DNA from: an uncultured Chloroflexota bacterium
GTDB taxonomy: Bacteria > Chloroflexota > UBA11872 > VXNJ01
Reading direction: 5' to 3'
Length of the DNA: 64,000 nt
Assembly (NCBI GenBank): GCA_913043205.1
Contig: CAJWLF010000005.1
Location: forward strand, 56,902-120,901
The notes beneath the pieces are model-generated. The model was not told the DNA's origin. It searched no databases and saw only the letters and a list, made by a program, of their open reading frames with translations. Positions 26,486 to 36,236 of the stretch are shown in pieces. How positions within the stretch are numbered: position 1 is the first letter of the stretch; each line of letters opens with the position of its first letter. A program made the position numbers and the translations under genes.

Positions 26486-28465
26486 GTGGAGATCAACTTG
26501 TCTAAAATACAGAATTACGTTTTCGATAATTCCAACAGTTCCTATACAAATTTAAAGCCTGTGCCTGTGTCTGCGGTGACGCTTACGGAAGGGTTTTGGT
26601 CTGATCGGCTTAAGGTGAATACAGAAGTTACTGTGCCGTATGAATTCCGAATGATTCGGGATGATCTGTTTGATAAGTTTCGCAGAGCTGCCATGCTAAA
26701 GTCGTCCGGTTCAGGAATGGAAAATGAAGATGCCCCTGCTCCTGGTCGTCGTGCGAGAGAAGCGAATCTTCATCGATGGCTCGAAGCTGCCTCTTTCACT
26801 TTGGCAAGCCATCATAGTGCTGAGCTGCAGGGGCAAATTGATGAAGCAATAGACTTGATTCTTCCAGTGCAGGAAGACGATGGATATTTGCACGTCAACT
26901 TAGCATCCAAGGATATGAGGCACCTTCGCTGGAAGGATGCTCGTCTTAATGAATTGTATGCGTCTGGCCATATGATTCAGGCTGCTATAGCTCACCATCG
27001 AAATACAGGTGAAAGTCGGTACCTAGATAGCGCGATAAGAGTTGCTGATCATATCTACGATGTCTTTGCTGCGGGCACCCATAAACATGATCCAAGCCAT
27101 CCTGTTGTGGAAATGGCTTTGATTGAGCTTTATCGAGCTACTGGCGATTCAAAATATTTCGATCTTGCCTGCTATTTCATCGACCATGTAGGGTTTGAAG
27201 ATATGAGGGAGATAGCTGGTCACTCTGTCCAAATAACATTCCTGCTTTGTGCTGCAATCGATGCGTACTGCGAAAGTGGAAGGCAGTCTTATCTAGATGC
27301 GTCAACGCGTCTCTGGGACGACATGACTAATCATAAAATGTACGTGACGGGAGCGATCGGAGGGCGCCAGGTTGGTGAGGCTATGGGACAAGAGTATGAA
27401 TTACCCCATGAGCATGGCTATGCTGAAACCTGTGCCGCAATAGGTTCTGCAATGTGGAACTGGAGAGCTTTGCAGATTGATGGTGAGTCTAAATATGCTG
27501 ACCAAATGGAGCTTTGCTGGTTTAACAGCATAATGTGTGGAGTCAATCTAACGGGTGATAAGTTTTTCTATGACAATCCACATTCTAGCTGCGGGCATGC
27601 TTATTTTGATCCGTGGCTTGGAAATGAGATTAGGGATGGGCAGGATTATGAGTCATATAGAAAATGGGTTGGGGCTCCGACTCGGCAGGAATGGTTTTGG
27701 GTGGATCGTGACATTCCGCGCTATCCGTATCGGGTGGCATGCTGTCCACCAAATTTGGTTCGTACTATCGCTCAACTACCGGCTTATTTCTATTCTTCCT
27801 CCGACGATGGAATCTGGGTCCACATGTATGGTGGGTCTCAACTTGATTGGAGCATCGGAGACGGATCCGCTGTGCAGATTTCGCAGGCTACCAAGTATCC
27901 TTGGGATGGCGAAATTGAAATAAAAATAGATTCGCAAAGCCCAATCGAGTTTACTTTGCATTTGCGCATACCAGGCTGGGCGCGATCGGCTGTGGTTGTG
28001 GTAGACGGGGACAGGATAGATGCTGCACCGGGTCGCTATTTGCATTTGCACCGTGTATGGAATCCCGGGACGAAATTACGATTGACACTGCCTATGCCCG
28101 TTGAATATTTAGTGGCTGACTCTATGGTAGCTGAAGCTCGCGATAGTATTGCTGTAAAACGAGGACCAATAGTTTATGCCTTCGAAGGTATTGACAATGC
28201 AGATGGAACAGTTCGACGAGCTGCGGTTCCCGCTGGTGGGAGTCCATCAGATGTTTTGTCTGAGTACGAAGCAGATTTGCTTGATGGAGTCGTAAGCCTA
28301 GAGGTTCCGGCGTTAATTCCAGCAGAGGGAGCGAAACCACTGTACCGTACTGTTGATCTTCCTGAGTCTCCGCATGTAGAGGCTAGTCTAAAAGGGGTGC
28401 CGTTTTTTTCTTGGGATAACCGTGGCGAGACGGAAATGACGATCTGGTTGCGGAGACATCGCTGA
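26486..28465 (+). CDS. GH127-family beta-L-arabinofuranosidase-like glycosidase
   Basis: Predicted retaining glycosidase with an (alpha/alpha)6 barrel. The family uses a Cys nucleophile held by a zinc site; the HypBA1 residues Glu338, Cys340, Cys417 and Cys418 correspond to Glu314 and Cys316 in YAETCAA and Cys419-Cys420 in VACCPPN, so the site looks complete. The N-terminus (VTLTEGFWSDRL) and the C-terminal beta domain with KRGPIVYAFEG are typical. No signal peptide, so it acts on imported oligosaccharides. The start is GTG 26486, or TTG 26498, which has a better-spaced ggtggag. Arabinofuranose specificity is a family default; GH127 relatives also take other sugars. Confidence 0.9.
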   Translation: MEINLSKIQNYVFDNSNSSYTNLKPVPVSAVTLTEGFWSDRLKVNTEVTVPYEFRMIRDDLFDKFRRAAMLKSSGSGMENEDAPAPGRRAREANLHRWLEAASFTLASHHSAELQGQIDEAIDLILPVQEDDGYLHVNLASKDMRHLRWKDARLNELYASGHMIQAAIAHHRNTGESRYLDSAIRVADHIYDVFAAGTHKHDPSHPVVEMALIELYRATGDSKYFDLACYFIDHVGFEDMREIAGHSVQITFLLCAAIDAYCESGRQSYLDASTRLWDDMTNHKMYVTGAIGGRQVGEAMGQEYELPHEHGYAETCAAIGSAMWNWRALQIDGESKYADQMELCWFNSIMCGVNLTGDKFFYDNPHSSCGHAYFDPWLGNEIRDGQDYESYRKWVGAPTRQEWFWVDRDIPRYPYRVACCPPNLVRTIAQLPAYFYSSSDDGIWVHMYGGSQLDWSIGDGSAVQISQATKYPWDGEIEIKIDSQSPIEFTLHLRIPGWARSAVVVVDGDRIDAAPGRYLHLHRVWNPGTKLRLTLPMPVEYLVADSMVAEARDSIAVKRGPIVYAFEGIDNADGTVRRAAVPAGGSPSDVLSEYEADLLDGVVSLEVPALIPAEGAKPLYRTVDLPESPHVEASLKGVPFFSWDNRGETEMTIWLRRHR

Positions 28466-28504
28466 TACAAAGACGTTAATTTGGTCGGTGTTGTGCAATT
28501 TTCA

Positions 28505-29743
28505 CTAATCGATTGTCCGTAGTTCACGTGCGAATATGTAGACCAAAATGTTGGAACTCATCCACAGGAGTGAGCTCCAGACAAGTGCCGTCTGCTCTCC
28601 GAAATTTTCTGCAAGAAAGCCTCCTAATAGGAATCCCAAGGGAACGGTCTGGAAAGTTAATGTAAATAGGCTCAAGATTCGACCTCTCATATCTGGCGGT
28701 ACGGTTGTCTGCAGGAGTGTGTGCAAACAGCTCATCCATACAGGTCCAGCCATTCCCATAAATCCAGCACAGAAGATTGACAACACAAGACTTCTGGAAA
28801 AGGCGAAAATCAGCATGCCTATTCCCCAGACCATAGCCGCGAGTGCTACAGCGGCCGCTTTGTTTTGTATATCGCCTTTCCATACAACAAGCGTTGTACT
28901 TATGAGATTACCTATTCCTTGGGCTCCCATGATCATGCCGAATCCAACGGGCCCAGCCTGCAATATGTCACGTGCGTAGGCAGGGACTAGAGAAAGGAAA
29001 GCTGATCCAAATATTGCAAGAAATGCTAAGAATAGTATCCAGCCCACGTGACGGTTGTTTCTTGTATATCGGAGTCCGTCACCGATACCTCTTATTAAAG
29101 GGGTATTGACTACGGTGCGCGGAGCCGCATCTGGTGGGATTAGTATGGCTGTTACAAAAGCTATCAGATAGCCTATGGACAGAACGTAGAAAACAGAATC
29201 TATTCCCAAACTTGCGATCATGACGCCTGCTAGCGATGGGCCTAAGAAATTACCTGCAGCGTTTCCCGCATTATTTAAGGCTAATGCTCTGAGCAATCGG
29301 TCTCGTCCTACAATGTCGAACACCAATGTCTGGCTTGCTGGGAGCCCGAAAGCGTTAATACCTCCAGCGAGCATTGCTAACGATATGACATGCCATATTG
29401 TGATCAGATTCGTCGTGGTCAGAAAGCCAGTAAAAAAGGCAAGTAGAGCTAACAAAAACCGAACGGTTGAAAGGATGCGTCTGGGGTCAGACCTATCGGT
29501 TATGATACCGCTAATTAGAGACAGTGGGATTGCGAGCAGGGCAGGGGCGCCATTTGTTATCCCTACCCATAGGCTGCTATTTGTCAGTTGAAGAGCTAGC
29601 CAGCCTTGAACCATGTTGCGCAACTGGAATCCGACCAGGGTGAACCCATTGCTTATCCAGAGCAAACGAAACCCAGGGACCTGTAACAAATCAGATGTCG
29701 AATCTGTTCTTTTCCTGTTGGCTTTGAGAGTAGAATGATTCAA
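28505..29743 (-). CDS. MFS transporter, DHA3-like
   Basis: Twelve-helix major facilitator of 412 residues. The start FRLLWISNGFTLVGFQLRNM and the loop SGIITDRSDPRRIL (the MFS loop 2-3 motif) resemble the DHA3 group (MefA/EntS-like), which are mostly exporters. It is convergent with GH127 and divergent from another MFS gene 255 bp away. Its role in sugar uptake or product export is unresolved. Confidence 0.85.
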   Translation of the reverse strand: MNHSTLKANRKRTDSTSDLLQVPGFRLLWISNGFTLVGFQLRNMVQGWLALQLTNSSLWVGITNGAPALLAIPLSLISGIITDRSDPRRILSTVRFLLALLAFFTGFLTTTNLITIWHVISLAMLAGGINAFGLPASQTLVFDIVGRDRLLRALALNNAGNAAGNFLGPSLAGVMIASLGIDSVFYVLSIGYLIAFVTAILIPPDAAPRTVVNTPLIRGIGDGLRYTRNNRHVGWILFLAFLAIFGSAFLSLVPAYARDILQAGPVGFGMIMGAQGIGNLISTTLVVWKGDIQNKAAAVALAAMVWGIGMLIFAFSRSLVLSIFCAGFMGMAGPVWMSCLHTLLQTTVPPDMRGRILSLFTLTFQTVPLGFLLGGFLAENFGEQTALVWSSLLWMSSNILVYIFARELRTID

Positions 29744-29998
29744 ATGAGGGCAACACCTTGTTGACGAACGAATTCCGTGGCCTTGGCGATTGTTAATCTC
29801 GGACAGATTTAAGAGTGGAGATCAATGGGCAAGGTTAACATTGTGCCTTCTCATCAGTGCTGTGTCTCGCATTAAATCTGATTTTGGATATCGATGGATA
29901 GAACTTGAGGTTTTCAACAAGATAGTTATTTGTAGGAGCAAGGTCAGGAACTGTTATGCGAACACAATCGGAGTAGTGTTTGAGCTGGATTCAAAGTA

Positions 29999-31264
29999 AT
30001 GAAGCAGAAAAAGATCTCTTTGAAATCTGAGGCTCGACGTAATTACACGATTATTTTTACTAATATGAGCTTGTTTCACCTGGGATTCAATCTCATAAGC
30101 CCGGTCACTATACTTCCGGTCTACGTTAGCCATTTGACAGGTTCCAACATCCTTATAGGAATGGTGCCAGCGTTTGTACAAGTGGCATTTGCACTCCCTC
30201 AACTTTTTGGTGCTCGGTATTATGAGAGGAAAAAATATGCGGTGCCGTATATGTGGCGGGTTAATTTCACCGGCAGAGTGATTTTTGGGACCTATGGATT
30301 GTCGGCCATATTTTTCGCAGAACGATTCCCGGAATTGTGGCTGGTGTTGTTCTTCTTGGCACTAGGGATTTTTCGAGGTGGAGTTGGCTTTCAAAGCCCA
30401 GGCTTTACCGGCGTTTATGGAAAAGTAATATCACCCACAATAAGAGGTCGGGTGTTTGGATACACAAGTGCAGTGGGGGGTGCGTTAGGAGCAGTGGGGG
30501 CACTAATTGCCGCCATGATTCTGGGTGAATCAGGATTTCCAGAGGGGTTTGGGGTGTTGCTGGCTTTTGGAGGATTCTTTTTAGCCGCGGTAAATTCCAC
30601 CATGCTGTTGTTAAAAGAACCACCTTCTGAAGTGCCTAGTGAACCGCCAGGGCCTATTTTTACTGTGTTTCGAAGGTTCCCTTCAGTGCTGCAAAACGAT
30701 ATTCGGTTTCGAAGATATATTATTGCTAGGACGTTGTTGGGGTGGGGAACATTGAGTTTTGGTTTTTTTGCGGTGTTTGGGATTGGTCGATATGAAGCGA
30801 CTGCTGCCGACGTCGCTATATTTACTGCAATTCTGCTGGCGTCTCAACCGATACTATCTTTGATATGGGGGCAAGTTGCAGATAGGACAGGCCCCACCAT
30901 AGTTCCTGTTTTTGCGGGCCTTCTGTCTGTCGCGGCAGCTATGCTTGCGGTTGTTGCTCCGAACATCGAATCCTTTGCTATTGTTTTTGTGTTAGTAGGG
31001 GGTGCTTTTGGAGGTTATCACCTTGCTGATTTTGCGGCTATTTACCAGATGGCACCATCAAGACAATTGCTGACTTATGCTGCTGTATTTGCTTTGATGA
31101 CACAGCCGGCAGCTCTTGTAGCTGCTATAGCAGGTGGTTGGCTAGTTGACACGGTAGGCTTTAATGCGATGTTTGTAATTGCTGCTGCTCTAAGTGTTGC
31201 GGGTGTAGCTGCGATGGCCCTAGTACCGGACGCTACTGAGCAGAAAGACTCGGCTCGCATCTGA
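29999..31264 (+). CDS. MFS transporter, likely carrier for the adjacent GH116
   Basis: Twelve-helix MFS protein of 421 residues. It shares the segment SPVTILPVYVSHLTGSNILIG with the MFS gene at 41608 (SPVTILPLFVSQFTESNILIG), so those two are paralogs, while the one at 28505 is more distant. It ends 93 bp before the GH116 glucosidase gene on the same strand, suggesting co-transcription and uptake of the glycoside that GH116 cleaves. The substrate is inferred from context only. Confidence 0.85.
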   Translation: MKQKKISLKSEARRNYTIIFTNMSLFHLGFNLISPVTILPVYVSHLTGSNILIGMVPAFVQVAFALPQLFGARYYERKKYAVPYMWRVNFTGRVIFGTYGLSAIFFAERFPELWLVLFFLALGIFRGGVGFQSPGFTGVYGKVISPTIRGRVFGYTSAVGGALGAVGALIAAMILGESGFPEGFGVLLAFGGFFLAAVNSTMLLLKEPPSEVPSEPPGPIFTVFRRFPSVLQNDIRFRRYIIARTLLGWGTLSFGFFAVFGIGRYEATAADVAIFTAILLASQPILSLIWGQVADRTGPTIVPVFAGLLSVAAAMLAVVAPNIESFAIVFVLVGGAFGGYHLADFAAIYQMAPSRQLLTYAAVFALMTQPAALVAAIAGGWLVDTVGFNAMFVIAAALSVAGVAAMALVPDATEQKDSARI

Positions 31265-31357
31265 GTTATTTATCAAATTTAACTTTGCAGAGATGTTTCA
31301 GAACAGATACTGTGTTGATGGCTAAATGAGATAATTTAGATTTAGGAGAGGGTAGCC

Positions 31358-34045
31358 ATGCCAGACCTGCCACCAGGCGATTGGCCTGTACTTAAAAGTT
31401 ATAACCAGGACCAACTTTTACGTATTGCTATGCCTATTGGTGGAATAGGTACTGGGACTGTGTCATTGGGGGGACGAGGAGATCTGAGGGATTTTGAAGT
31501 TATGAATCGGCCGGCGAAGGGGTTTCGGCCTGGTGTGCAGTGGCGTGGATCTACTGCGAACAGGGGCGGCAGCACAACTTTTTTTGCGTTAAATGTTCAA
31601 CAGTCAAATCAGGAACCTATTACGGTTGCACTAGAGGGGCCGATGGATGATTCTGAGTATGACGGACACCATGGCAGCGTAGAAACTAATCACAGCCTTC
31701 CTCGATTTCGAGAATGCTCTTTTCATGCGGCCTATCCTTTTGGTCAGGTTCATTTGTCTGATCCGGAGGTTCCAGTTGATGTCCGAATGGAGGCTTTTAA
31801 TCCACTTGTTCCGGGCGATGCTGATCTAAGTGGAATTCCTCTTGCAATTTTGAGATTCAGGTTGATTAATCGCTCGGGAAAAGAGTTGCAAGCTTCTGTT
31901 GTAGGGAGCGTAGAGAATTTTGTCGGATTTGATGGAAGCCAAGGGAAGGTGGATAAAGCTCGCAACAAGGTCAGATCAGGCAAGGGCTTTAATGGCGTGT
32001 TTATGACCTCTGAAGGCACTCCAATGACGTCTGAACAATGGGGTTCGATAGCTCTTGCTACTACGTCGGAGAATACCTCTGCACGAGACAGATGGGCCAA
32101 CCTGTCATGGGGGGATTCGCTCTTAGATTTTTGGGAAGATTTTGCTTTGGATGGTCGTCTAGATCCTCGTTTTGCTGAGGATGATCCTGACCCACTTCGC
32201 CCTGGACGACCGTTTTCTGAAGGGCCCGTTGCTTCTGTTACAGGAGGAACTACTGTTCCCGCATACGGAGAATCCTGTGTAACATTTTTACTGGCCTGGC
32301 ATTTCCCTAATCGTATGACTTGGGACGACGATCGATTCAGTGATGAGGAATGTTGTGGTGACGATGTGGTCGGGATGCAGGAATGCTGTGAAGAATCTCC
32401 TGCGTCATGCGTTACTGGTGGGCAAGATGAGTCTGATTTATTGGAGCCATGTTGCTCTAATGACTATGTAGGCAATTATTATGCTGAACAATATTCTGAT
32501 GCTTGGGATGTTCTGGATAAATCGGTCCCTATGCTTTCTCAGCTTGAGCAAGAGACAAAGAAATTTGTATCAGCATTCTGTTCTTCTGACTTACCTGAGG
32601 TTGTGAAGGAGGCGGCGTTATTTAATGTGAGTACTTTGCGCACTCAGACTTGTTTCCGCACTCCTGATGGGCGGTTTTATGGGTGGGAAGGATGCAGTGA
32701 TACTGTCGGTTGTTGTGCGGGTAGTTGTACGCATGTCTGGAATTATGAGCAAGCTACGAGCTTTCTGTTTGGTGAACTGGCTATGTCGATGCGCGACGTT
32801 GAATTCAATTATGCAACTGATGAGCGTGGAAAGATGTCTTTCCGAGTGGTTTTGCCACTTGAGCACAGGGCAAGAGAATTTGATACGGCTGCAGCAGACG
32901 GGCAGATGGGCTGCATAATGAAACTGCACAGGGATTGGTTATTATCCGGTGATGATGATTTGCTGGCCTCTTGTTGGCCTGGGGCCCGTAAGGCGCTGGA
33001 ATTTTGTTGGATTGAGGGAGGTTGGGATGCGGATCGTGATGGTGTAATGGAAGGGTGCCAACATAACACAATGGATGTTGAGTATTACGGCCCAAATCCT
33101 CAGATGGGAGTTTGGTATCTTGGTGCGCTACGTGCAGCGGAAGAAATGGCCAAGCATCTAGGCGATGATAAGTTTGCATCAACCTGTCGTGAAATGTTTG
33201 ATAACGGCAGTGCTTGGCTTGATTCCAATTTATTTAACGGAGAGTATTACGAACACAAAATTGAACCTAGAACTGAGAGTGCTATAGCAGAAGGATTGAG
33301 ACATCCCGATATGGGGGCTAGAGACCTCAAGGATCCTGAGTTGCAATTAGGGTCTGGGTGTCTTGTGGATCAACTGGTGGGCCAATTCTTTGCCCATATA
33401 TCAGGATTAGGGTACCTCCTAAACAAAGACAATATTGCCTCCACATATGAGTCGATAATCCGTCACAATTTTCGTCAGAATTTTCATATGCATTTCAACC
33501 ATATGCGTAGCTATGTGCTTGGAGATGAATCAGGTTTATTGATGGCCACCTATCCTCGTGGAAGACGGCCGGACCGTCCGTTTCCTTATTACAATGAGGT
33601 TATGACAGGGTTCGAATATTCGGCAGCCGTAGGAATGTTATATGAGAATCAGATAGCCAATGGCCTGAAAGTAATAAAGGCAATTAGAGACCGATATAAC
33701 GGTAGCAGACGTAGCCCTTTTGACGAGGCCGAATGTGGCCGTCACTATTCGCGAGCCATGGCGTCATGGGGTGCTGTAATTGCCCTGAGCGGGTTTCAAT
33801 ATTCTGGGGTTGATGAAATAGTTGAATTCGCGAATCGTCCTGGCAGACACTTTTGGTCTAATGGTTCTGCGTGGGGTATCTGTGAGGTGGAGTTAGCTGA
33901 AAGCGATGGTTTCAATGTGGTGCTTTCGGTGCTGAGAGGGGAAATAGCCGTCAGGTCTATAGTTATAGGTGACTACAGGTCACCGGTCATGCAAAAGGGA
34001 TCAATTATTCTTCCAGGGCACCCACTTGTTTGCAACGTTGCTTGA
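31358..34045 (+). CDS. GH116-family glycosidase (beta-glucosidase / GBA2-like)
   Basis: Large cytoplasmic retaining glycosidase, 895 residues. The N-terminal beta domain (MPIGGIGTGTVSLGGRGDLRD) is joined to an (alpha/alpha)6 catalytic domain. By alignment in mind with TxGH116 and GBA2, the nucleophile is probably Glu444 in GWEGCSD and the acid/base Asp573 in QHNTMDVEYYG. The GCCAGSCTHVWNYEQ segment is typical of bacterial members. An acidic, cysteine-rich insertion (residues about 330-367, seven Cys including three CC pairs) is striking. The start has a strong aggagaggg ribosome binding site. No signal peptide. Members cleave beta-glucosides, beta-xylosides or N-acetylglucosaminides, so the sugar is open. 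Confidence 0.9.
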   Translation: MPDLPPGDWPVLKSYNQDQLLRIAMPIGGIGTGTVSLGGRGDLRDFEVMNRPAKGFRPGVQWRGSTANRGGSTTFFALNVQQSNQEPITVALEGPMDDSEYDGHHGSVETNHSLPRFRECSFHAAYPFGQVHLSDPEVPVDVRMEAFNPLVPGDADLSGIPLAILRFRLINRSGKELQASVVGSVENFVGFDGSQGKVDKARNKVRSGKGFNGVFMTSEGTPMTSEQWGSIALATTSENTSARDRWANLSWGDSLLDFWEDFALDGRLDPRFAEDDPDPLRPGRPFSEGPVASVTGGTTVPAYGESCVTFLLAWHFPNRMTWDDDRFSDEECCGDDVVGMQECCEESPASCVTGGQDESDLLEPCCSNDYVGNYYAEQYSDAWDVLDKSVPMLSQLEQETKKFVSAFCSSDLPEVVKEAALFNVSTLRTQTCFRTPDGRFYGWEGCSDTVGCCAGSCTHVWNYEQATSFLFGELAMSMRDVEFNYATDERGKMSFRVVLPLEHRAREFDTAAADGQMGCIMKLHRDWLLSGDDDLLASCWPGARKALEFCWIEGGWDADRDGVMEGCQHNTMDVEYYGPNPQMGVWYLGALRAAEEMAKHLGDDKFASTCREMFDNGSAWLDSNLFNGEYYEHKIEPRTESAIAEGLRHPDMGARDLKDPELQLGSGCLVDQLVGQFFAHISGLGYLLNKDNIASTYESIIRHNFRQNFHMHFNHMRSYVLGDESGLLMATYPRGRRPDRPFPYYNEVMTGFEYSAAVGMLYENQIANGLKVIKAIRDRYNGSRRSPFDEAECGRHYSRAMASWGAVIALSGFQYSGVDEIVEFANRPGRHFWSNGSAWGICEVELAESDGFNVVLSVLRGEIAVRSIVIGDYRSPVMQKGSIILPGHPLVCNVA

Positions 34046-34080
34046 ATGGGATCAATAAACTGATTCAGACTCAATCCCGA

Positions 34081-35610
34081 CTAATGCACGTCATAGGCAA
34101 AGCGCGACCGTGGTGTTTGGGGGTAATCCTGCAGAATAATCGACTCTAGCAAAAGGTCTTTCAACTCACGCTTCACAGTATTGAAATCGTTATTTCCAGC
34201 GAGGTTGTATTGCTCATCGCAATCTTCGGAAATGTGAAAAAGTTGTTCGCCCTGCTCATGAGGATAAAGGGTGTATCGCCAGTCTTTGTTACGGACTGTT
34301 CGCGCCCAGTTTGCGGGGGTGTTCGAATCTATATTGTTATAGCTTTCACAATAGGCATGTTGTCGCCAATCTGATGGCATTAAACCTTTGCATAATGGCA
34401 TAAGGGAAGAACCAGGGAAGGTTTTATGTTCCAGTTTTAGCCTCATGGATAGGGGTGTTGGTATCGTCATATCAGCTATTTCGAACACCGTAGGTGCTAT
34501 GTCCTCTAACTGTACGAATTCATCTACTATCTGTGCTGACAATACATTTGGCCCAGCTATTACCAAAGGGACTCGAATACATGCATCGTAGTGCATTTCC
34601 CCTTTGCTGCGCAGGCCATGGTCATGAAGCATCTCGCCGTGATCGGACAGCAGTATCAGATAGTTGTTGTCGAGTCCGCCACGCTTTTCAATGGCTGAAA
34701 GTACTGTGCCTAGTTGTTGGTCTAGGTGTGCTAAGTCTGCAAAATAGTGTTCCCTGTCAAACTGCCAATGTTCAGGAATATCGAGATGGCCTTCCTGAGA
34801 TGATTTTTGACTAAGACTTCGGAAGCATGTTGGCCCCAGAGGATCATTAGACCATTCGGCCTTCAACGGAAGCGGTATTTTATCCAAGTTTACGTATTGT
34901 CGATATCCGCAAGGTGGGGCAAACGGATCATGTGGCTGTACATAACTTATGTGAGCCATCAAGGATTGATTAGGATTTTCTCCATCCAGGAAATCTATAG
35001 CCTTGGCAGTAATCCAGTTTGTCTGGCAAATCTGTTCAGGAAAAGGCAACTCATAAGATCCTTGAAGTCGTGGCTGTTTAGATATTTGTGATGCTAGATT
35101 CTCACCGGCTGGTCCGTAATGTGCGAATTCAGGTATATCTCTAGCCCATATCGTGCTGTATACGGCAGATGCGTGTTCTGGATGTTCGGATCGAATCCAG
35201 TCAAGCCATTCACCTCCACGAGCGTCCTCAGTTATGTGTTGTTCGTGATAGCCATAGTCTCGGTAATCTGGGGCAAGCGATTCCCAGTGGGGATGGTGAT
35301 GTACTTTGCCTAACGCGGCCGTCCTGTATCCAGAATTTTGAAGCGCTTGCATAAACGTTGGTATTTGAGGGTCTAAGTGAAAACCGTTTTGCAGTACGCC
35401 GTGCATTCTGGTCGTCAGGCCCGTCGCAAGTGTTGCCCTCGCCGGGCAGCAAAGAGGGTTGCTAGTGATGCAATTGGTGAAATAGGTTCCAGCGCTTATA
35501 ACCTTTTTAAAGTTTGGAAGGCCTACAACTCCGGCCAAGCCTGTTTCCAGCCATTTGGCCGAAAGCTGATCTAGCATAAAGAAAATTATGTCTGGCTGAC
35601 GGTCACTCAT
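34081..35610 (-). CDS. Sulfatase, CCPAR type
   Basis: Sulfatase-fold hydrolase of a third subgroup. The start DIIFFMLDQLSAKWL has Asp14-Gln15 at the metal site, the formylglycine motif is C-C-P-A-R (Cys54), and LLSDHGEMLHDHG gives the second metal site. No signal peptide. It is convergent with GH116 and co-oriented with the upstream VOC-fold gene 28 bp away. It differs clearly in sequence from the CCPTR and CTPSR groups, so a different sulfated position or a phosphoester substrate is plausible. Confidence 0.9.
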   Translation of the reverse strand: MSDRQPDIIFFMLDQLSAKWLETGLAGVVGLPNFKKVISAGTYFTNCITSNPLCCPARATLATGLTTRMHGVLQNGFHLDPQIPTFMQALQNSGYRTAALGKVHHHPHWESLAPDYRDYGYHEQHITEDARGGEWLDWIRSEHPEHASAVYSTIWARDIPEFAHYGPAGENLASQISKQPRLQGSYELPFPEQICQTNWITAKAIDFLDGENPNQSLMAHISYVQPHDPFAPPCGYRQYVNLDKIPLPLKAEWSNDPLGPTCFRSLSQKSSQEGHLDIPEHWQFDREHYFADLAHLDQQLGTVLSAIEKRGGLDNNYLILLSDHGEMLHDHGLRSKGEMHYDACIRVPLVIAGPNVLSAQIVDEFVQLEDIAPTVFEIADMTIPTPLSMRLKLEHKTFPGSSLMPLCKGLMPSDWRQHAYCESYNNIDSNTPANWARTVRNKDWRYTLYPHEQGEQLFHISEDCDEQYNLAGNNDFNTVKRELKDLLLESIILQDYPQTPRSRFAYDVH

Positions 35611-35638
35611 ACCAATAACCTCACTTTTCTATGTCCGG

Positions 35639-36019
35639 CTATTTGTTTTCAAGTAGTTCAATCTCATATCCATCTGGATCATCTATAAATGCCATTTTTA
35701 GAGACACGAATTCTTCTCGCCAATTATCTGGCCATATTTCGAGGCCCGCCAACTCCAGATTTTTACAGTAGCTCGTTAAGTCATCTACACCAATCGCAAA
35801 GTGCATAAGATCTTCCGGAACCGCTAACACGTAATCGGAAGAATAGGTGAGCTCCAAAGTATGTTGAGATCCAGGCATCTCTAAGTGACATGTCTCGTTG
35901 CCATGTGGAGATCTGGCATTACGTCTGCCCACCTTGAAGCCTAAGTGCTTGGTGTAGAAGTCTATGGATTTGTCCATATTGCTGACCCTGATTCTGGTAT
36001 GCATAAAGGTGTTGGTCAT
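35639..36019 (-). CDS. Glyoxalase I / VOC-superfamily protein
   Basis: A 126-residue metalloenzyme with two VOC repeats. The metal ligands of GloA have counterparts: His in MHTRIRV, Glu in HTLELTYS, His in LMHFAIGV and Glu in YEIELLE. This is the pattern of lactoylglutathione lyase, which detoxifies methylglyoxal, but the family includes dioxygenases and epimerases. It precedes the CCPAR sulfatase in the same transcript. Confidence 0.83.
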   Translation of the reverse strand: MTNTFMHTRIRVSNMDKSIDFYTKHLGFKVGRRNARSPHGNETCHLEMPGSQHTLELTYSSDYVLAVPEDLMHFAIGVDDLTSYCKNLELAGLEIWPDNWREEFVSLKMAFIDDPDGYEIELLENK

Positions 36020-36236
36020 TGCGTTATCTTTCCAGGTGTTACCTTGGTGATGAGTGCTGTCTACTATTACGAGTTGTCAGCGTAAATCATACGTGGATGG
36101 CCTGAGACGAGTCTAATATTGGTAAAACGACAAAGGGCCTTGAGGTGTTCAATCCATTAGTATTTATCCGTTGACGCTGTCCGGTTACCGGTAGCTGTCT
36201 GTTCAATATGTAAAAGATGTGTATTGGAGAAAATTG

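Noticed and set aside
36181..36191. Short palindrome CCGGT-T-ACCGG upstream of the hydroxyisobutyrate dehydrogenase-like gene
   Set aside because: Only five base pairs per arm and no second copy nearby; too weak to call an operator.
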